DNA from: Fidelibacterota bacterium | GTDB taxonomy: Bacteria; Fidelibacterota; Fidelibacteria; Fidelibacterales; Fidelibacteraceae | Length of the DNA: 64,000 nucleotides | NCBI GenBank assembly: GCA_028718545.1 | Contig: JAQULT010000002.1 | Coordinates: 1-64,000, forward strand | Direction of reading: 5' to 3' | Part shown: in pieces, positions 18,196-26,337 of the stretch | Layout: the number at the start of each line of letters is the position of its first letter | Position numbering within the stretch: the first letter of the stretch is position 1 | Notes under the pieces: generated by a model | What the model saw: the letters and a program-made list of their open reading frames with translations, nothing else | Told to the model about the DNA's origin: nothing | Databases searched by the model: none | Made by a program: the position numbers and the translations under genes

Positions 18196-18269
18196 CGGAG
18201 CGTAGCGCAGTCCGGTAGCGCACTTGAATGGGGTTCAAGGGGTCGCAGGTTCAAATCCTGTCGCTCCGA
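18196..18269 (+). tRNA. tRNA-Pro (anticodon GGG)
   Basis: The 74-base cloverleaf has acceptor CGGAGCG/CGCTCCG, anticodon stem CTTGA/TCAAG with loop ATGGGGT (anticodon GGG at 18230-18232), and T arm GCAGG-TTCAAAT-CCTGT. CCA is not encoded. Confidence 0.97.
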
Positions 18270-18274
18270 CAGTA

Positions 18275-18310
18275 AAACGGGAGGATTTATCATTCTCCTG
18301 TTTCATTTTC
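18275..18310 (+). terminator. Probable terminator after tRNA-Pro
   Basis: A 9-bp stem AAACGGGAG/CTCCTGTTT (one G-T pair) with an 11-base loop is followed by a T-rich tail interrupted by CA. The tail is weak, so termination may be partial. Confidence 0.5.
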
Positions 18311-18359
18311 AGGAAAGAATATTTACATTCTGCGGATAGCGCTAATCAGAAGAGGTACT

Positions 18360-21300
18360 ATGAAAACGCACCATCAGTCAGGAATAAAACAGCTTCTCCG
18401 AAGCCTTCTCATTTTTGTATTGTTTGCATCGGCATATTTAATAGCTGCTGAAGCGGAATTCCGCGGATTGATGATCCGCGGCAGCGACTGGGCATACGAG
18501 AAGGGGACGGAGGCAAAGAAAGCGGCCATCAGCCGGATGATCCGCGAAGCGGCAGAACAGGGATTCAACAGTATTATCTTTCAGATCAGCGAGGCCGGCG
18601 AGGCTTTTTATCCTTCCCCGCAGGAAACCTGGTCCGCCATGTTCGGGGAAAGTGACCCCGGTTTTGATCCGCTGGACCATGCCCTCAAAGAAGCGGCGGC
18701 TTTGCGTCTGCAACTGATCGCCCGCATGGACGTGCTGGCTGCTTACAATGCCGTTACAAAACCCCGTTCTCCCGAGCATATCTTTGTTAAAAACCCCAAA
18801 TGGCTTTTAACGGACAATAGTTTCAATCCCCTGCGCGGGGATTACTACTACTATCTGGACCCTTCGAATCCCGAGGTCATCAGCTATCTGAAGATGCGGG
18901 TGGCGCATGTCCGTGACCGTTATAAGGTAGACGGTTTTTACTTTTCGGAGCTACGCTATCCGGATGACAGCATTCTTAAAAATGCTGCCTTTCAAAAGCA
19001 GTATCAGTACCTGCATGCATTCAACGGCGCAAGTATCGAAGCCTGCGCCCAGGACATTTTAAGTTCCTGCCTGGAATCCATGGTCGCAGAGATCCGTCTG
19101 CGCAAGCCTTATCTGCAGATCTTTGCGGAAAGCGAAGCCCTGCCATTCGAGATCAAGGGTTTCCGGGATATGTATCCGGCGGATCGCTATTATTTCCAGA
19201 AAGGCCTTAGCTGGCTGGAGAACGGACTGATTGACGTTCTGGTTCCGCGATTGCTCATGCGCAGCAAGGGTTTCGAAAATCTCTATGATGCCTATCTGGA
19301 AGCCAGCGTACTGCATCCCTATATCATTCCGCTCGTACAGGGGGATGTGGAGATCTATCGCGAAGCCGATGTGCGTAAATCGCTGGCTTATATCCGCAAA
19401 AAAGGCGGATCCGGCCTGATCGCGATGCCCGCCCCGGATATTCTGAAAGGCAAATCCCTCTATGAAGACAACGCGGGGCTTCCGTATCTTGCACGTACGC
19501 ACAACCGCTATCTGCCGGTCGATATTGACCTGGATATTCTGCATATTCCCTATGATATTGTCAAGATCACTCAGGATGGACGTTTTCGTTTTGTGGACCA
19601 GTATAACCGCCTGACCTTCATGCTTGACGGTCTGCCGCGGACCCTGAATATTGTCAGTATGGATACACAGTTGCGTTATTCAACCCGTGAATGGGCAAAA
19701 CCCTACCGCTACCGCGCCGTTTCGGAACGCGATTTGATCCGTCCGGATGCATTTATCGAATTACGCAGAGAACCTTCATTTATCACGCAGGATTCAGCCT
19801 TTCAGTTCCTTTTCCGTGCTTCTTCCGGCGAAACCCGTATCAACGGCGAAACCTTGAATGCCTATCCCTATACGGGTATCTTTTTTAAATGGGTCAAAAT
19901 GGCGTCTTACGGAAAACGCACCCGTGTACGGGGAAGCCTCTATACGGACGGGGATTCTTTGTACTACGAAGACGTGTATTTCGGGAATATGCCGGATACC
20001 AGTACCCTGCATGCGGTGATCCTGAACAGCGTCAGCCCGCGCGGCCGGGTACTGCTGCCTCCGGACGATTATTTGAGGATCAGCTTTGCTTCACGACTGG
20101 CGGATGTGATGGATACCATTCTGCTATATGCGAATGGAAAGCCGTATCCGCTTTGGTACAACGGTTCCCACTATATCGGCGAGATCCCTACAAGACCTTT
20201 TTCCGCCGACGATTCGGTTCGTATCCAGGTCGCTGCGCGGGACAGGATGGGCAAGGAATACTCTTATGATCTTCCTCTGAGCCTGCGGGTGCGTCCCGCA
20301 GAGAGCTTCCCGCTCATTGAGGTTAAGGAAGATTTTACACCTGTCAGCTATTCCCTGGGACAGGTACGCCTCGGCGGACCCTATATCCACGAATATCCCC
20401 GCGGCGTGCGCTTTGTGACGAACGGGAAATACGGGGGTGATTACCGGATACGCCTGAACCCGACACAATATGCTTATGTCTCCGAACAGTATGTCCGCAG
20501 TCTCGCAACCGGTATGCCGCGTCCCAAGTATAACATTACTTCCATCAGCATCCAGAAAGACAGCGCTTTCGAAAGTGTTACCATTCCCCGGCCGGAACCG
20601 GTACCGTATTCCCTGCATCCTGAACCGGAACTGAAGCGCATCCGGGTCCGGCTTTACGGCGTACATTCCAACAGCACCTGGATCACACATCGCGAAGGGC
20701 TGGAGCTGGTCGATTATGTCACTTGGCAACAGGTGGATGCCGAGACCTACGATATTCTGGTTTATCTACAGGATACGAATATCTGGGGTTACGATCTGAA
20801 ACAGAACGAACGGTACCTCAGCCTGCAGCTGCGCTATCCGCCCTTACGCAAGAATATGCTGATAGCTCTGGAAGCCGGACATGGCGGAGAATGGAACTGG
20901 GGTGCGCTCGGTCTTTCGGGTATGAAGGAAAAGGATGTCAATCGGGATGTCACGGAAAAAGTCCGGGATATGCTGATAAGCATGGGCTATAGGGTCCTGG
21001 AGATCCGTCCTGCTGACAGCAGTCCCACACTTCGTGAGCGCTGGCTGATGACCGACTCCCTTAAAGCGGATCTTTTTGTCTCCATCCACGCCAATGCCGC
21101 CGGCGGCGATTACCTGCGCGTATCGGGGACCAGCACCTATTATAACAACCCTTTCTGGCGGGATTTTGCTTCTCTGACATACGATGCCATGCGAAAACTG
21201 CCTTTGGAAGAATTCGGCGTGGTGGGTTCCTTTAACTATATGATGTGCCGCATGAGCCAGCGGCCTTCTATTCTGGTCGAGCTGGCCTTTATGAGCCATG

Positions 21301-21407
21301 CCGGAGACGAGAGTAAAATGGCCAACCCGGATTTCCGTACACAAATGGCAAAACAGATCACGGAATCCGTAAATCGCTATATCGAACAAAAATTAAACCG
21401 CCGTTAG
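18360..21407 (+). CDS. Fused GHL10 glycosyl hydrolase-like / N-acetylmuramoyl-L-alanine amidase, exported
   Basis: This 1015-residue protein has a signal peptide (about 1-31, ending IAAEA). Residues about 32-390 match the GHL10 (DUF187) TIM-barrel: FRGLMIRGSDW, FNSIIFQI, PKWLLTDN, YYYLDPSNPEV, YKVDGFYFSELRYP. A beta-rich middle part spans about 400-820. The C-terminal Amidase_3 domain (about 830-1010) keeps the zinc and catalytic residues: His in EAGHGG, Glu in MKEKDVN, His in SIHAN and Glu in LVELAF. The enzyme should cleave the peptide from glycan strands in the periplasm, and perhaps the bared glycan too. Ribosome site AGAGG precedes the ATG. Confidence 0.88.
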   Translation: MKTHHQSGIKQLLRSLLIFVLFASAYLIAAEAEFRGLMIRGSDWAYEKGTEAKKAAISRMIREAAEQGFNSIIFQISEAGEAFYPSPQETWSAMFGESDPGFDPLDHALKEAAALRLQLIARMDVLAAYNAVTKPRSPEHIFVKNPKWLLTDNSFNPLRGDYYYYLDPSNPEVISYLKMRVAHVRDRYKVDGFYFSELRYPDDSILKNAAFQKQYQYLHAFNGASIEACAQDILSSCLESMVAEIRLRKPYLQIFAESEALPFEIKGFRDMYPADRYYFQKGLSWLENGLIDVLVPRLLMRSKGFENLYDAYLEASVLHPYIIPLVQGDVEIYREADVRKSLAYIRKKGGSGLIAMPAPDILKGKSLYEDNAGLPYLARTHNRYLPVDIDLDILHIPYDIVKITQDGRFRFVDQYNRLTFMLDGLPRTLNIVSMDTQLRYSTREWAKPYRYRAVSERDLIRPDAFIELRREPSFITQDSAFQFLFRASSGETRINGETLNAYPYTGIFFKWVKMASYGKRTRVRGSLYTDGDSLYYEDVYFGNMPDTSTLHAVILNSVSPRGRVLLPPDDYLRISFASRLADVMDTILLYANGKPYPLWYNGSHYIGEIPTRPFSADDSVRIQVAARDRMGKEYSYDLPLSLRVRPAESFPLIEVKEDFTPVSYSLGQVRLGGPYIHEYPRGVRFVTNGKYGGDYRIRLNPTQYAYVSEQYVRSLATGMPRPKYNITSISIQKDSAFESVTIPRPEPVPYSLHPEPELKRIRVRLYGVHSNSTWITHREGLELVDYVTWQQVDAETYDILVYLQDTNIWGYDLKQNERYLSLQLRYPPLRKNMLIALEAGHGGEWNWGALGLSGMKEKDVNRDVTEKVRDMLISMGYRVLEIRPADSSPTLRERWLMTDSLKADLFVSIHANAAGGDYLRVSGTSTYYNNPFWRDFASLTYDAMRKLPLEEFGVVGSFNYMMCRMSQRPSILVELAFMSHAGDESKMANPDFRTQMAKQITESVNRYIEQKLNRR

Positions 21408-23605
21408 GAACCGGAACGCAGTTCCTCATACATCCTTTGTATTTCTGTGGAACTTATACCGCGCATGAGAGCCTGATCCAGGACTTGCAGCGCTTGCTTT
21501 TGCAGTCCGTTGCGGTACAAAGAATATGCATACAAATAAACGTAACGCGCATCGTTTTGCGTCGTCTCAAAAGCGGTTTTCGCCCATTGCATGCCCTTTT
21601 CCGGCTGTTTTTCGAGATATAGAATACCCAAATTATAGGCACTTAAACCATTGCCGTCCAGAGCGTAAGCCGATTCAAAGCAGCGGATAGCTCCCTCGCT
21701 GTTTCCGGATTCGGAATACAGCAATCCAAGATTGATCTGCGCAGCCGGGATTCCGGGATGCTCCCTCGCAGCCTTTTCAAGGTAGAACAGAGCGGAATCC
21801 ATTCGGGCATTTTCATAGTACAGCAATCCAAGATTGATGGACGCTTCCCCATAATCCGGCCGCAGTTTTAATGCCCTGCGGTAAGCTGTTGCGGCTGAGC
21901 GCGGATCGGCGTTGGCAATATAATAATTTCCCAAATTATAGTGCGATGTTTCGTTATCCGGAAAGATCCCAAGGCTTTGGAAATATTCGCGTTTTGCCTC
22001 TTCATAGGCTGAACGGTAGCGTGGAGGAATTGACGATTCCGGAATACCGCTCAGCGCCTCTGCGGCGCGGATACGAACCAGCAGAATACTGTCGGCGCAG
22101 GCCGCCAGCAGGGATTCGCGCATTTCCGGATAGTCTTCCGGCGACAGATGCATCAGGGCCGAAGCGCGAATTAGCGGGGAGGAAGAGCGCAGCAATAACG
22201 AAAAAAGCGGAATGAAGGTTTCTTCCCTGCCTGCAGGAAGGCTTCGCAGGATCGATGCCGCGACAATTTCCGAATCCGTTTTTTGTAAATACCCGACAAT
22301 ATCGGCCGCAGGCACTGTATCTCCCCGCCGCAAGCGGTTCAGTATCCCGGCCCAGACCCGAGTTTCCGCTTGAAAACGGCCGCTGTAGCGGAGCTGTATA
22401 ATAGAATCTGCCCAGGCGGGACTATTACTGCGGTGACATAGGTTGCAGGCATTAGGCGAGCCGTATTCCGCGCTTAAAGCCGGCATGGGCGGGCGCATGG
22501 AATGGTCCGAACGTGTCATCCGGGCAAAATCCGTTTTTGGCATGTGGCAGTTGATGCAAATGTTAGCGGGGGAATTTTCCGTGTGAAAGGTGTGCACAGC
22601 GGCAGTGGAAACGCGCTGTTCATGGCAGGGCAGACAGGAAGCGTTGGGATTGTCTTTCTGAATATAGCGTCCGCTGCTGGTATGGCAGTGCAGACAGTCC
22701 ATCTTGCTGTTCCGAACACAGGGAGACAGCAGCCAGCTGGTATAGGTGTAATTCTCGCCCAGATCCCTGCCGTCCGGATAATAATCCGGATTTTCGTAGC
22801 CGACCAAGTCATAATGATCGAAAAAGTCATCGCCGGGGACATATTCGGGTGTCAGCGAAACGATCTTGGCATGACAATAGGAACAGACGGTGTTTACCTG
22901 TTCCGGCGTATAGCCGCGGTCCTGGGTTATCGTCCTGATATACGTGGAATCCGGTACGTAGCCGCGCCTTTCCGCATCTTTGAAAACCGCATTGTGTCGG
23001 TCCGCCGGACCGTGGCAGGTCTCGCAATTAATGCCCGCTTCCAGCCAGCTGCTGCGGTAACGGTCTTTGGCAAGATCATAGGAACTGCTCAACTGACTGA
23101 CATGGCAGGAATAGCAGGCTGAATTGAAGGTATATCGCCGGTCGGTCCAGGGCAATGCCCGGTCGGGGAAGTCCTGATGCATCCGTATGGCCGAGGCCGT
23201 TATGTCAAACCAGCTACTGCTGCGGACCTCGTAACCCAGCGGCAGGGTCTGCAGTTTGCCTTTTCCGAAAGGGGTCAGGAAGTAATAAACGTATTTTCCC
23301 CCCAGGACGTAACGGATACGGTAACGCTTCTTATCGCTGCTGCGGACAATATAGGCGCATTTCCCTTGCAGGACGTAACGGTAATGATCATCGCCGGAGC
23401 GAATGGCAGAATCGCAGGGACTCAGCGACGAACGGGCAAAATCGGCATGAAATTCCTGCATTGCCAGACCGTGATGGGAATTTTCCCAAAGCGCGTAAAA
23501 ATTTTCGTGGCATTCACGGCAGGATCGGGAACCCCGGTATGCGCTGCGGCTGTCCCCGCAGGCTGTCAGGAAAAGGATGAGACAAATGAGTAAAAAGTAA
23601 CGCAT
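21404..23605 (-). CDS. Octahaem c-type cytochrome lipoprotein with HEAT-like and TPR repeats
   Basis: The protein has 733 residues from the ATG at 23605. The signal ends in the lipobox LTAC (Cys16). Eight CxxCH haem sites are present: CRECH, CYSCH, CETCH, CSYCH, CLHCH, CLPCH, CINCH and CNLCH, between about residues 29 and 390. These are followed by HEAT-like helices (about 430-540) and four or more TPRs (about 555-730). It should be an outer-membrane or periplasm-facing electron carrier with a protein-docking tail. Donor and acceptor are unknown. Its stop codon overlaps that of the convergent amidase gene by 2 bases. Confidence 0.87.
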   Translation of the reverse strand: MRYFLLICLILFLTACGDSRSAYRGSRSCRECHENFYALWENSHHGLAMQEFHADFARSSLSPCDSAIRSGDDHYRYVLQGKCAYIVRSSDKKRYRIRYVLGGKYVYYFLTPFGKGKLQTLPLGYEVRSSSWFDITASAIRMHQDFPDRALPWTDRRYTFNSACYSCHVSQLSSSYDLAKDRYRSSWLEAGINCETCHGPADRHNAVFKDAERRGYVPDSTYIRTITQDRGYTPEQVNTVCSYCHAKIVSLTPEYVPGDDFFDHYDLVGYENPDYYPDGRDLGENYTYTSWLLSPCVRNSKMDCLHCHTSSGRYIQKDNPNASCLPCHEQRVSTAAVHTFHTENSPANICINCHMPKTDFARMTRSDHSMRPPMPALSAEYGSPNACNLCHRSNSPAWADSIIQLRYSGRFQAETRVWAGILNRLRRGDTVPAADIVGYLQKTDSEIVAASILRSLPAGREETFIPLFSLLLRSSSPLIRASALMHLSPEDYPEMRESLLAACADSILLVRIRAAEALSGIPESSIPPRYRSAYEEAKREYFQSLGIFPDNETSHYNLGNYYIANADPRSAATAYRRALKLRPDYGEASINLGLLYYENARMDSALFYLEKAAREHPGIPAAQINLGLLYSESGNSEGAIRCFESAYALDGNGLSAYNLGILYLEKQPEKGMQWAKTAFETTQNDARYVYLYAYSLYRNGLQKQALQVLDQALMRGISSTEIQRMYEELRSGS

Positions 23606-23652
23606 CGTCTGCAATTTAATAAAAAAAGCGGGCTATCAAAATAAATGATGTA

Positions 23653-24381
23653 TTAAAAAGGCAGCAGGTGCTGAATGGCTTCCTGATCGCTGAGTTCCTG
23701 ATCAAGACAAAGGTCGATAAAACCTTTATAGCTTTCGATCACGGGGATCTTGCTGTTGTTGTCGACATATTTCAACAGTCCCTCACTGCCCTGCGGAATG
23801 ATCAGGTCGATCAGATCCGATAACTGCAGCATCTCGGCCATTGCCACCCGGTCGGTAGTCGGAGCCAGCGCAAGGATATCTCTCGGAAGTCCGTTCTTTT
23901 CCAGGATATCGCAAAGAATGGAAACGATCGCTGTATTGGAATGAAAGGCTTCCTTGCCGCCGCGCAGTATAAGCGACATTCGGGCTTTCAATGCGAAAAG
24001 GGGAGAAAGGATCGTAATATACGGACAGGATTCGAAAATAAGTCCGCCAAGGGAGGGTTGAGATGGAAGATTGCAGTCACTTTGCAGCAAGTGCTGGAAA
24101 CGTTTTTCGATCTCCGGGTCGGCGGCAAGACGGATCAGTAAACCGGTAATGTGACCGATACGTTCTTCATTGAGGATCAGCCGGTCGATCATGGATGCGG
24201 AAAGGCGCATGGCCTTGCTGTTCTCCAGATCCTGGCGGTTAAGGCGAAGCACGATCTTCTGATTCTCCAGAAGCGCAGTGCCCATTTCTTTCAGAATCCG
24301 GGATATTTTTTCGGAATCCAGCGAGCGGAGCAAAGGAGCTGCTGCTTTTGCCTTCTCGGCCAGATGCCGGATCGATGTCAT
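23653..24381 (-). pseudogene. Truncated glutamate-5-semialdehyde dehydrogenase (ProA-like, N-terminal part only)
   Basis: The frame encodes 242 residues against about 415 in ProA. It matches the cofactor-binding half: AEKAKAAAPLLRSLDSEKISRILKEM, MIDRLILNEERI, LILRGGKEAFHSNTAIV and IDLIIPQGSEGLLKYV. It stops before the region holding the catalytic cysteine, and no remainder of ProA is found in the 47 bases before the cytochrome gene. The start at 24381 has AGGTGA upstream. It may be a decaying gene or a repurposed domain. No proB is nearby. The frame itself is intact, so expression is possible. Confidence 0.6.
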
Positions 24382-24528
24382 TTCTTCACCTGCATTTTTT
24401 TTAAATTTCTGCAATTGCGGGTGTAATTTATTCAATGCAGGGAATATTCATAGACATTTTTTAAAAAATTTTACCACATCTGCATACATGGTTTAAGTTT
24501 TATATATTAAATTTTTAAAAGAATTTTC

Positions 24529-24557
24529 TTGTTAAGAGAACAGAGAAGAATTAATTT
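24529..24557 (+). promoter_or_regulatory. Promoter of the first barrel gene
   Basis: TTGTTA (24529-24534), 17 bases, TAATTT (24552-24557). The -35 context TTGTTAAGAGA is almost repeated before the second barrel gene (TTGTTAATAGA). Confidence 0.6.
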
Positions 24558-24600
24558 TTACCGTCGTAGTCAACAATAGTAAAAAAAGGAGCAAAAAAAT

Positions 24601-25227
24601 ATGAAAAAAGGTATCGTGCTTTTGATGTGTGTGTTGTTCGCATCGGCTGCCTTTGCCCAGTTCGATCTGGGTATCAAGCTGGGTGCTAACTACTCATACA
24701 TACAAAGCGAAGAATTCGATTTCCAGAACTACATCGATGAATTCAGTGATTTGGGGAACATTACGGGCTTTGTTGGCGGTGTCTATACCGCGATCGGCTT
24801 CGGATCCTTTGCCATCCAGGCGGAAGGTCTCTTTTCCATGGAAGGATTTTCCATTGAAGGGATCCTGGAAGGAGAAGGTTCGGATGTCATTGAGAATACG
24901 ACCATCCGCACCAATTATCTGAATGCGGTACTGGCTGCCCGCTACAATCTTGATCTGGTTATCGTAAAACCCTTCATTCTGGCAGGTGTCAATGTAGGTA
25001 TCCCGCTGGGCGAATCGGTTGTGGAAGGCGCCGAGATCGATCTTGAAAATTTTGATTTCACAAAACTCGGACTCGCTATCGGTGCCGGCGTCAAGATCTT
25101 TGATATGGTGGATGTTGAAGTTCGCTATGTCCAGGGCATTACCGACATTTATACGGCCGAGACCGATGACAACGCGACAACCTTCTCCAATCTTGTCCGA
25201 CTCTCGCTTGGCCTGTACATTTTCTGA
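24601..25227 (+). CDS. Outer-membrane beta-barrel protein, PorT-like (copy 1)
   Basis: The 208-residue protein has a signal peptide (MKKGIVLLMCVLFASAAFAQ). The mature part shows alternating amphipathic strands (FDLGIKLGANYSYI, GGVYTAIGFGSFAIQAEGLFS, LNAVLAARYNL, FILAGVNVGIPLG) and ends in Phe, the usual Bam recognition signal. It fits the OMP_b-brl/PorT superfamily common in FCB bacteria. The function is unknown, and pore or adhesin roles are open. Ribosome site AAGGAG. A paralogue follows as its own transcription unit. Confidence 0.85.
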   Translation: MKKGIVLLMCVLFASAAFAQFDLGIKLGANYSYIQSEEFDFQNYIDEFSDLGNITGFVGGVYTAIGFGSFAIQAEGLFSMEGFSIEGILEGEGSDVIENTTIRTNYLNAVLAARYNLDLVIVKPFILAGVNVGIPLGESVVEGAEIDLENFDFTKLGLAIGAGVKIFDMVDVEVRYVQGITDIYTAETDDNATTFSNLVRLSLGLYIF

Positions 25228-25249
25228 TTTACATTGACAAAAAGCACAG

Positions 25250-25272
25250 ACCCGCCATCCGGCGGGTTTTTT
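25250..25272 (+). terminator. Rho-independent terminator after barrel gene 1
   Basis: Perfect 7-bp stem ACCCGCC/GGCGGGT, 4-base loop, T6 tail. Confidence 0.9.
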
Positions 25273-25317
25273 ATTAATTTTTAAGTTCAGTAATTATGAT
25301 TTTTTACAAAAAAATAT

Positions 25318-25346
25318 TTGTTAATAGATTGGCGCCGGAGTATATT
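25318..25346 (+). promoter_or_regulatory. Promoter of the second barrel gene
   Basis: TTGTTA (25318-25323), 17 bases, TATATT (25341-25346), between the terminator of copy 1 and the start of copy 2. Confidence 0.65.
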
Positions 25347-25380
25347 CATAAAAATATTATATTAGAACAATGGGGGTAAT

Positions 25381-26013
25381 ATGAAAAAACTGCCGTTAAC
25401 GATCATGGCTGTACTGATCCTGACGCTGTCGCTGCCTGCACAGATCGATCTGGGGGTCAGACTCGGAGCGAATTATCCGTTTCGCGGTTTTTCGGGAGAC
25501 GCTTTTCAGGAATATATCGCGGATATCAGCGATCCTTCGGCGATCACCGCTTATACCGGTGGTGTTTTTGCGGGAGTTAATTTCGGTTCCTTCGGAATAC
25601 AGCTTGAAGGCAATCTCGCCCTGGAGGGTTTTTCCATCGCCCGTATCATCGAGGGCGATCCCTTTATGGAAGTGATCAGCGGAACCACCGTGAACACCGA
25701 ATATATCAATGTCTTGCTGATGGCCCGGTATCAGGTGGATATCCCGGTCATTCAACCCTATATTGCCGCAGGTGTCAATGTGGGTCTGCCACTGATGACG
25801 ATCATTGAGAATCCGAATATCACTTTTCTGGAAAACTATGAATTTTCTCAAACGGGATTCGCGGTCAGCGTGGGTCTGCGCCTCCTGAGCATTATTTCCG
25901 TCGATCTCCGCTATTCCGGCGGGATCACGGATATCTGCAGCGGTCAGCTCGACACCACGCATCCGCTGTTCGGTCAGCTTATCCGGCTTTCCCTGGGTCT
26001 GCATCTTTTTTAA
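25381..26013 (+). CDS. Outer-membrane beta-barrel protein, PorT-like (copy 2)
   Basis: The 210-residue protein is a tandem paralogue of the preceding gene. The signal peptide ends near LPAQ. Shared blocks include IDLGVRLGANY, GGVFAGVNFGSFGIQLEGNLALEGFSI, AGVNVGLPL, and the ending LIRLSLGLHLF with terminal Phe. The extracellular-loop segments differ most between the copies, as expected of barrels facing different ligands or selection. It has its own promoter. Confidence 0.83.
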   Translation: MKKLPLTIMAVLILTLSLPAQIDLGVRLGANYPFRGFSGDAFQEYIADISDPSAITAYTGGVFAGVNFGSFGIQLEGNLALEGFSIARIIEGDPFMEVISGTTVNTEYINVLLMARYQVDIPVIQPYIAAGVNVGLPLMTIIENPNITFLENYEFSQTGFAVSVGLRLLSIISVDLRYSGGITDICSGQLDTTHPLFGQLIRLSLGLHLF

Positions 26014-26147
26014 AGGATCTGAATATCCTTGACTTGATGAAGTATCAGCACAGACAAACATAAAACATCGTTTTATTCATAAAATAATTTAATCGGTCAT
26101 TATTATTTCGGAATATGAAAAAAAAGCTGTATTTATTAAAAAACGCA

Positions 26148-26178
26148 TTGACATCAGTCGCGCTATATCATAAATTTG
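26148..26178 (+). promoter_or_regulatory. Promoter of the his operon
   Basis: TTGACA (26148-26153), 17 bases, TAAATT (26171-26176) continuing to TG, so the -10 region reads TAnnTTTG, the Bacteroidota -7 consensus. The predicted start is near 26183, about 18 bases before the leader peptide. Confidence 0.75.
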
Positions 26179-26200
26179 AGTCGAAAACGGAACCGCAGAT

Positions 26201-26245
26201 ATGAAACAAAACGTATATAACATGCATCATCATACCGCTCCATAG
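26201..26245 (+). CDS. hisL: his operon leader peptide (HisL-like)
   Basis: A 14-codon frame encodes MKQNVYNMHHHTAP with three consecutive His codons (26225-26233) and stop TAG at 26243-26245, directly inside the transcript leader of the histidine operon. It is not homologous in sequence to the enterobacterial HisL but has the same logic of a short peptide whose His codons sense charged tRNA-His. The ribosome site is weak. The call rests on the His run plus the alternative hairpins that follow. Confidence 0.82.
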   Translation: MKQNVYNMHHHTAP

Positions 26246-26312
26246 GGAGCCGGGATCTGCATGGCATTGAAATATCTTATCCCGATTCCCTGGTTGAATC
26301 GGGATTTTTTTT
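26235..26312 (+). promoter_or_regulatory. Histidine attenuator: pause, antiterminator and terminator hairpins
   Basis: Three exclusive pairings are visible. Pause (1:2): CCG-CTCC (26235-26241) with GGAG plus CGG (26246-26253). Antiterminator (2:3): GGGAGCCGGGAT (26245-26256) with ATCCCGATTCCC (26279-26290), 11 of 12 positions pairing including one G-T. Terminator (3:4): ATCCCGATTC (26279-26288) with GAATCGGGAT (26296-26305), perfect 10 bp, followed by T to 26312. A ribosome stalled on the His codons leaves segment 2 free; one at the stop codon covers it. Confidence 0.85.
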
Positions 26313-26337
26313 AACGACGGGATAATTCGAGGTACTT

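Noticed and set aside
22502-23122. Plus-strand frame of 206 codons opposite the octahaem cytochrome
   Set aside because: The minus-strand frame carries eight CxxCH motifs and a lipobox, so this is its antisense shadow.
26014-26147. Search for a riboswitch or second promoter between barrel gene 2 and the his leader
   Set aside because: Only an AT-rich stretch and a 6-bp hairpin (AAGGAT/ATCCTT) without T run are seen; no known aptamer pattern.
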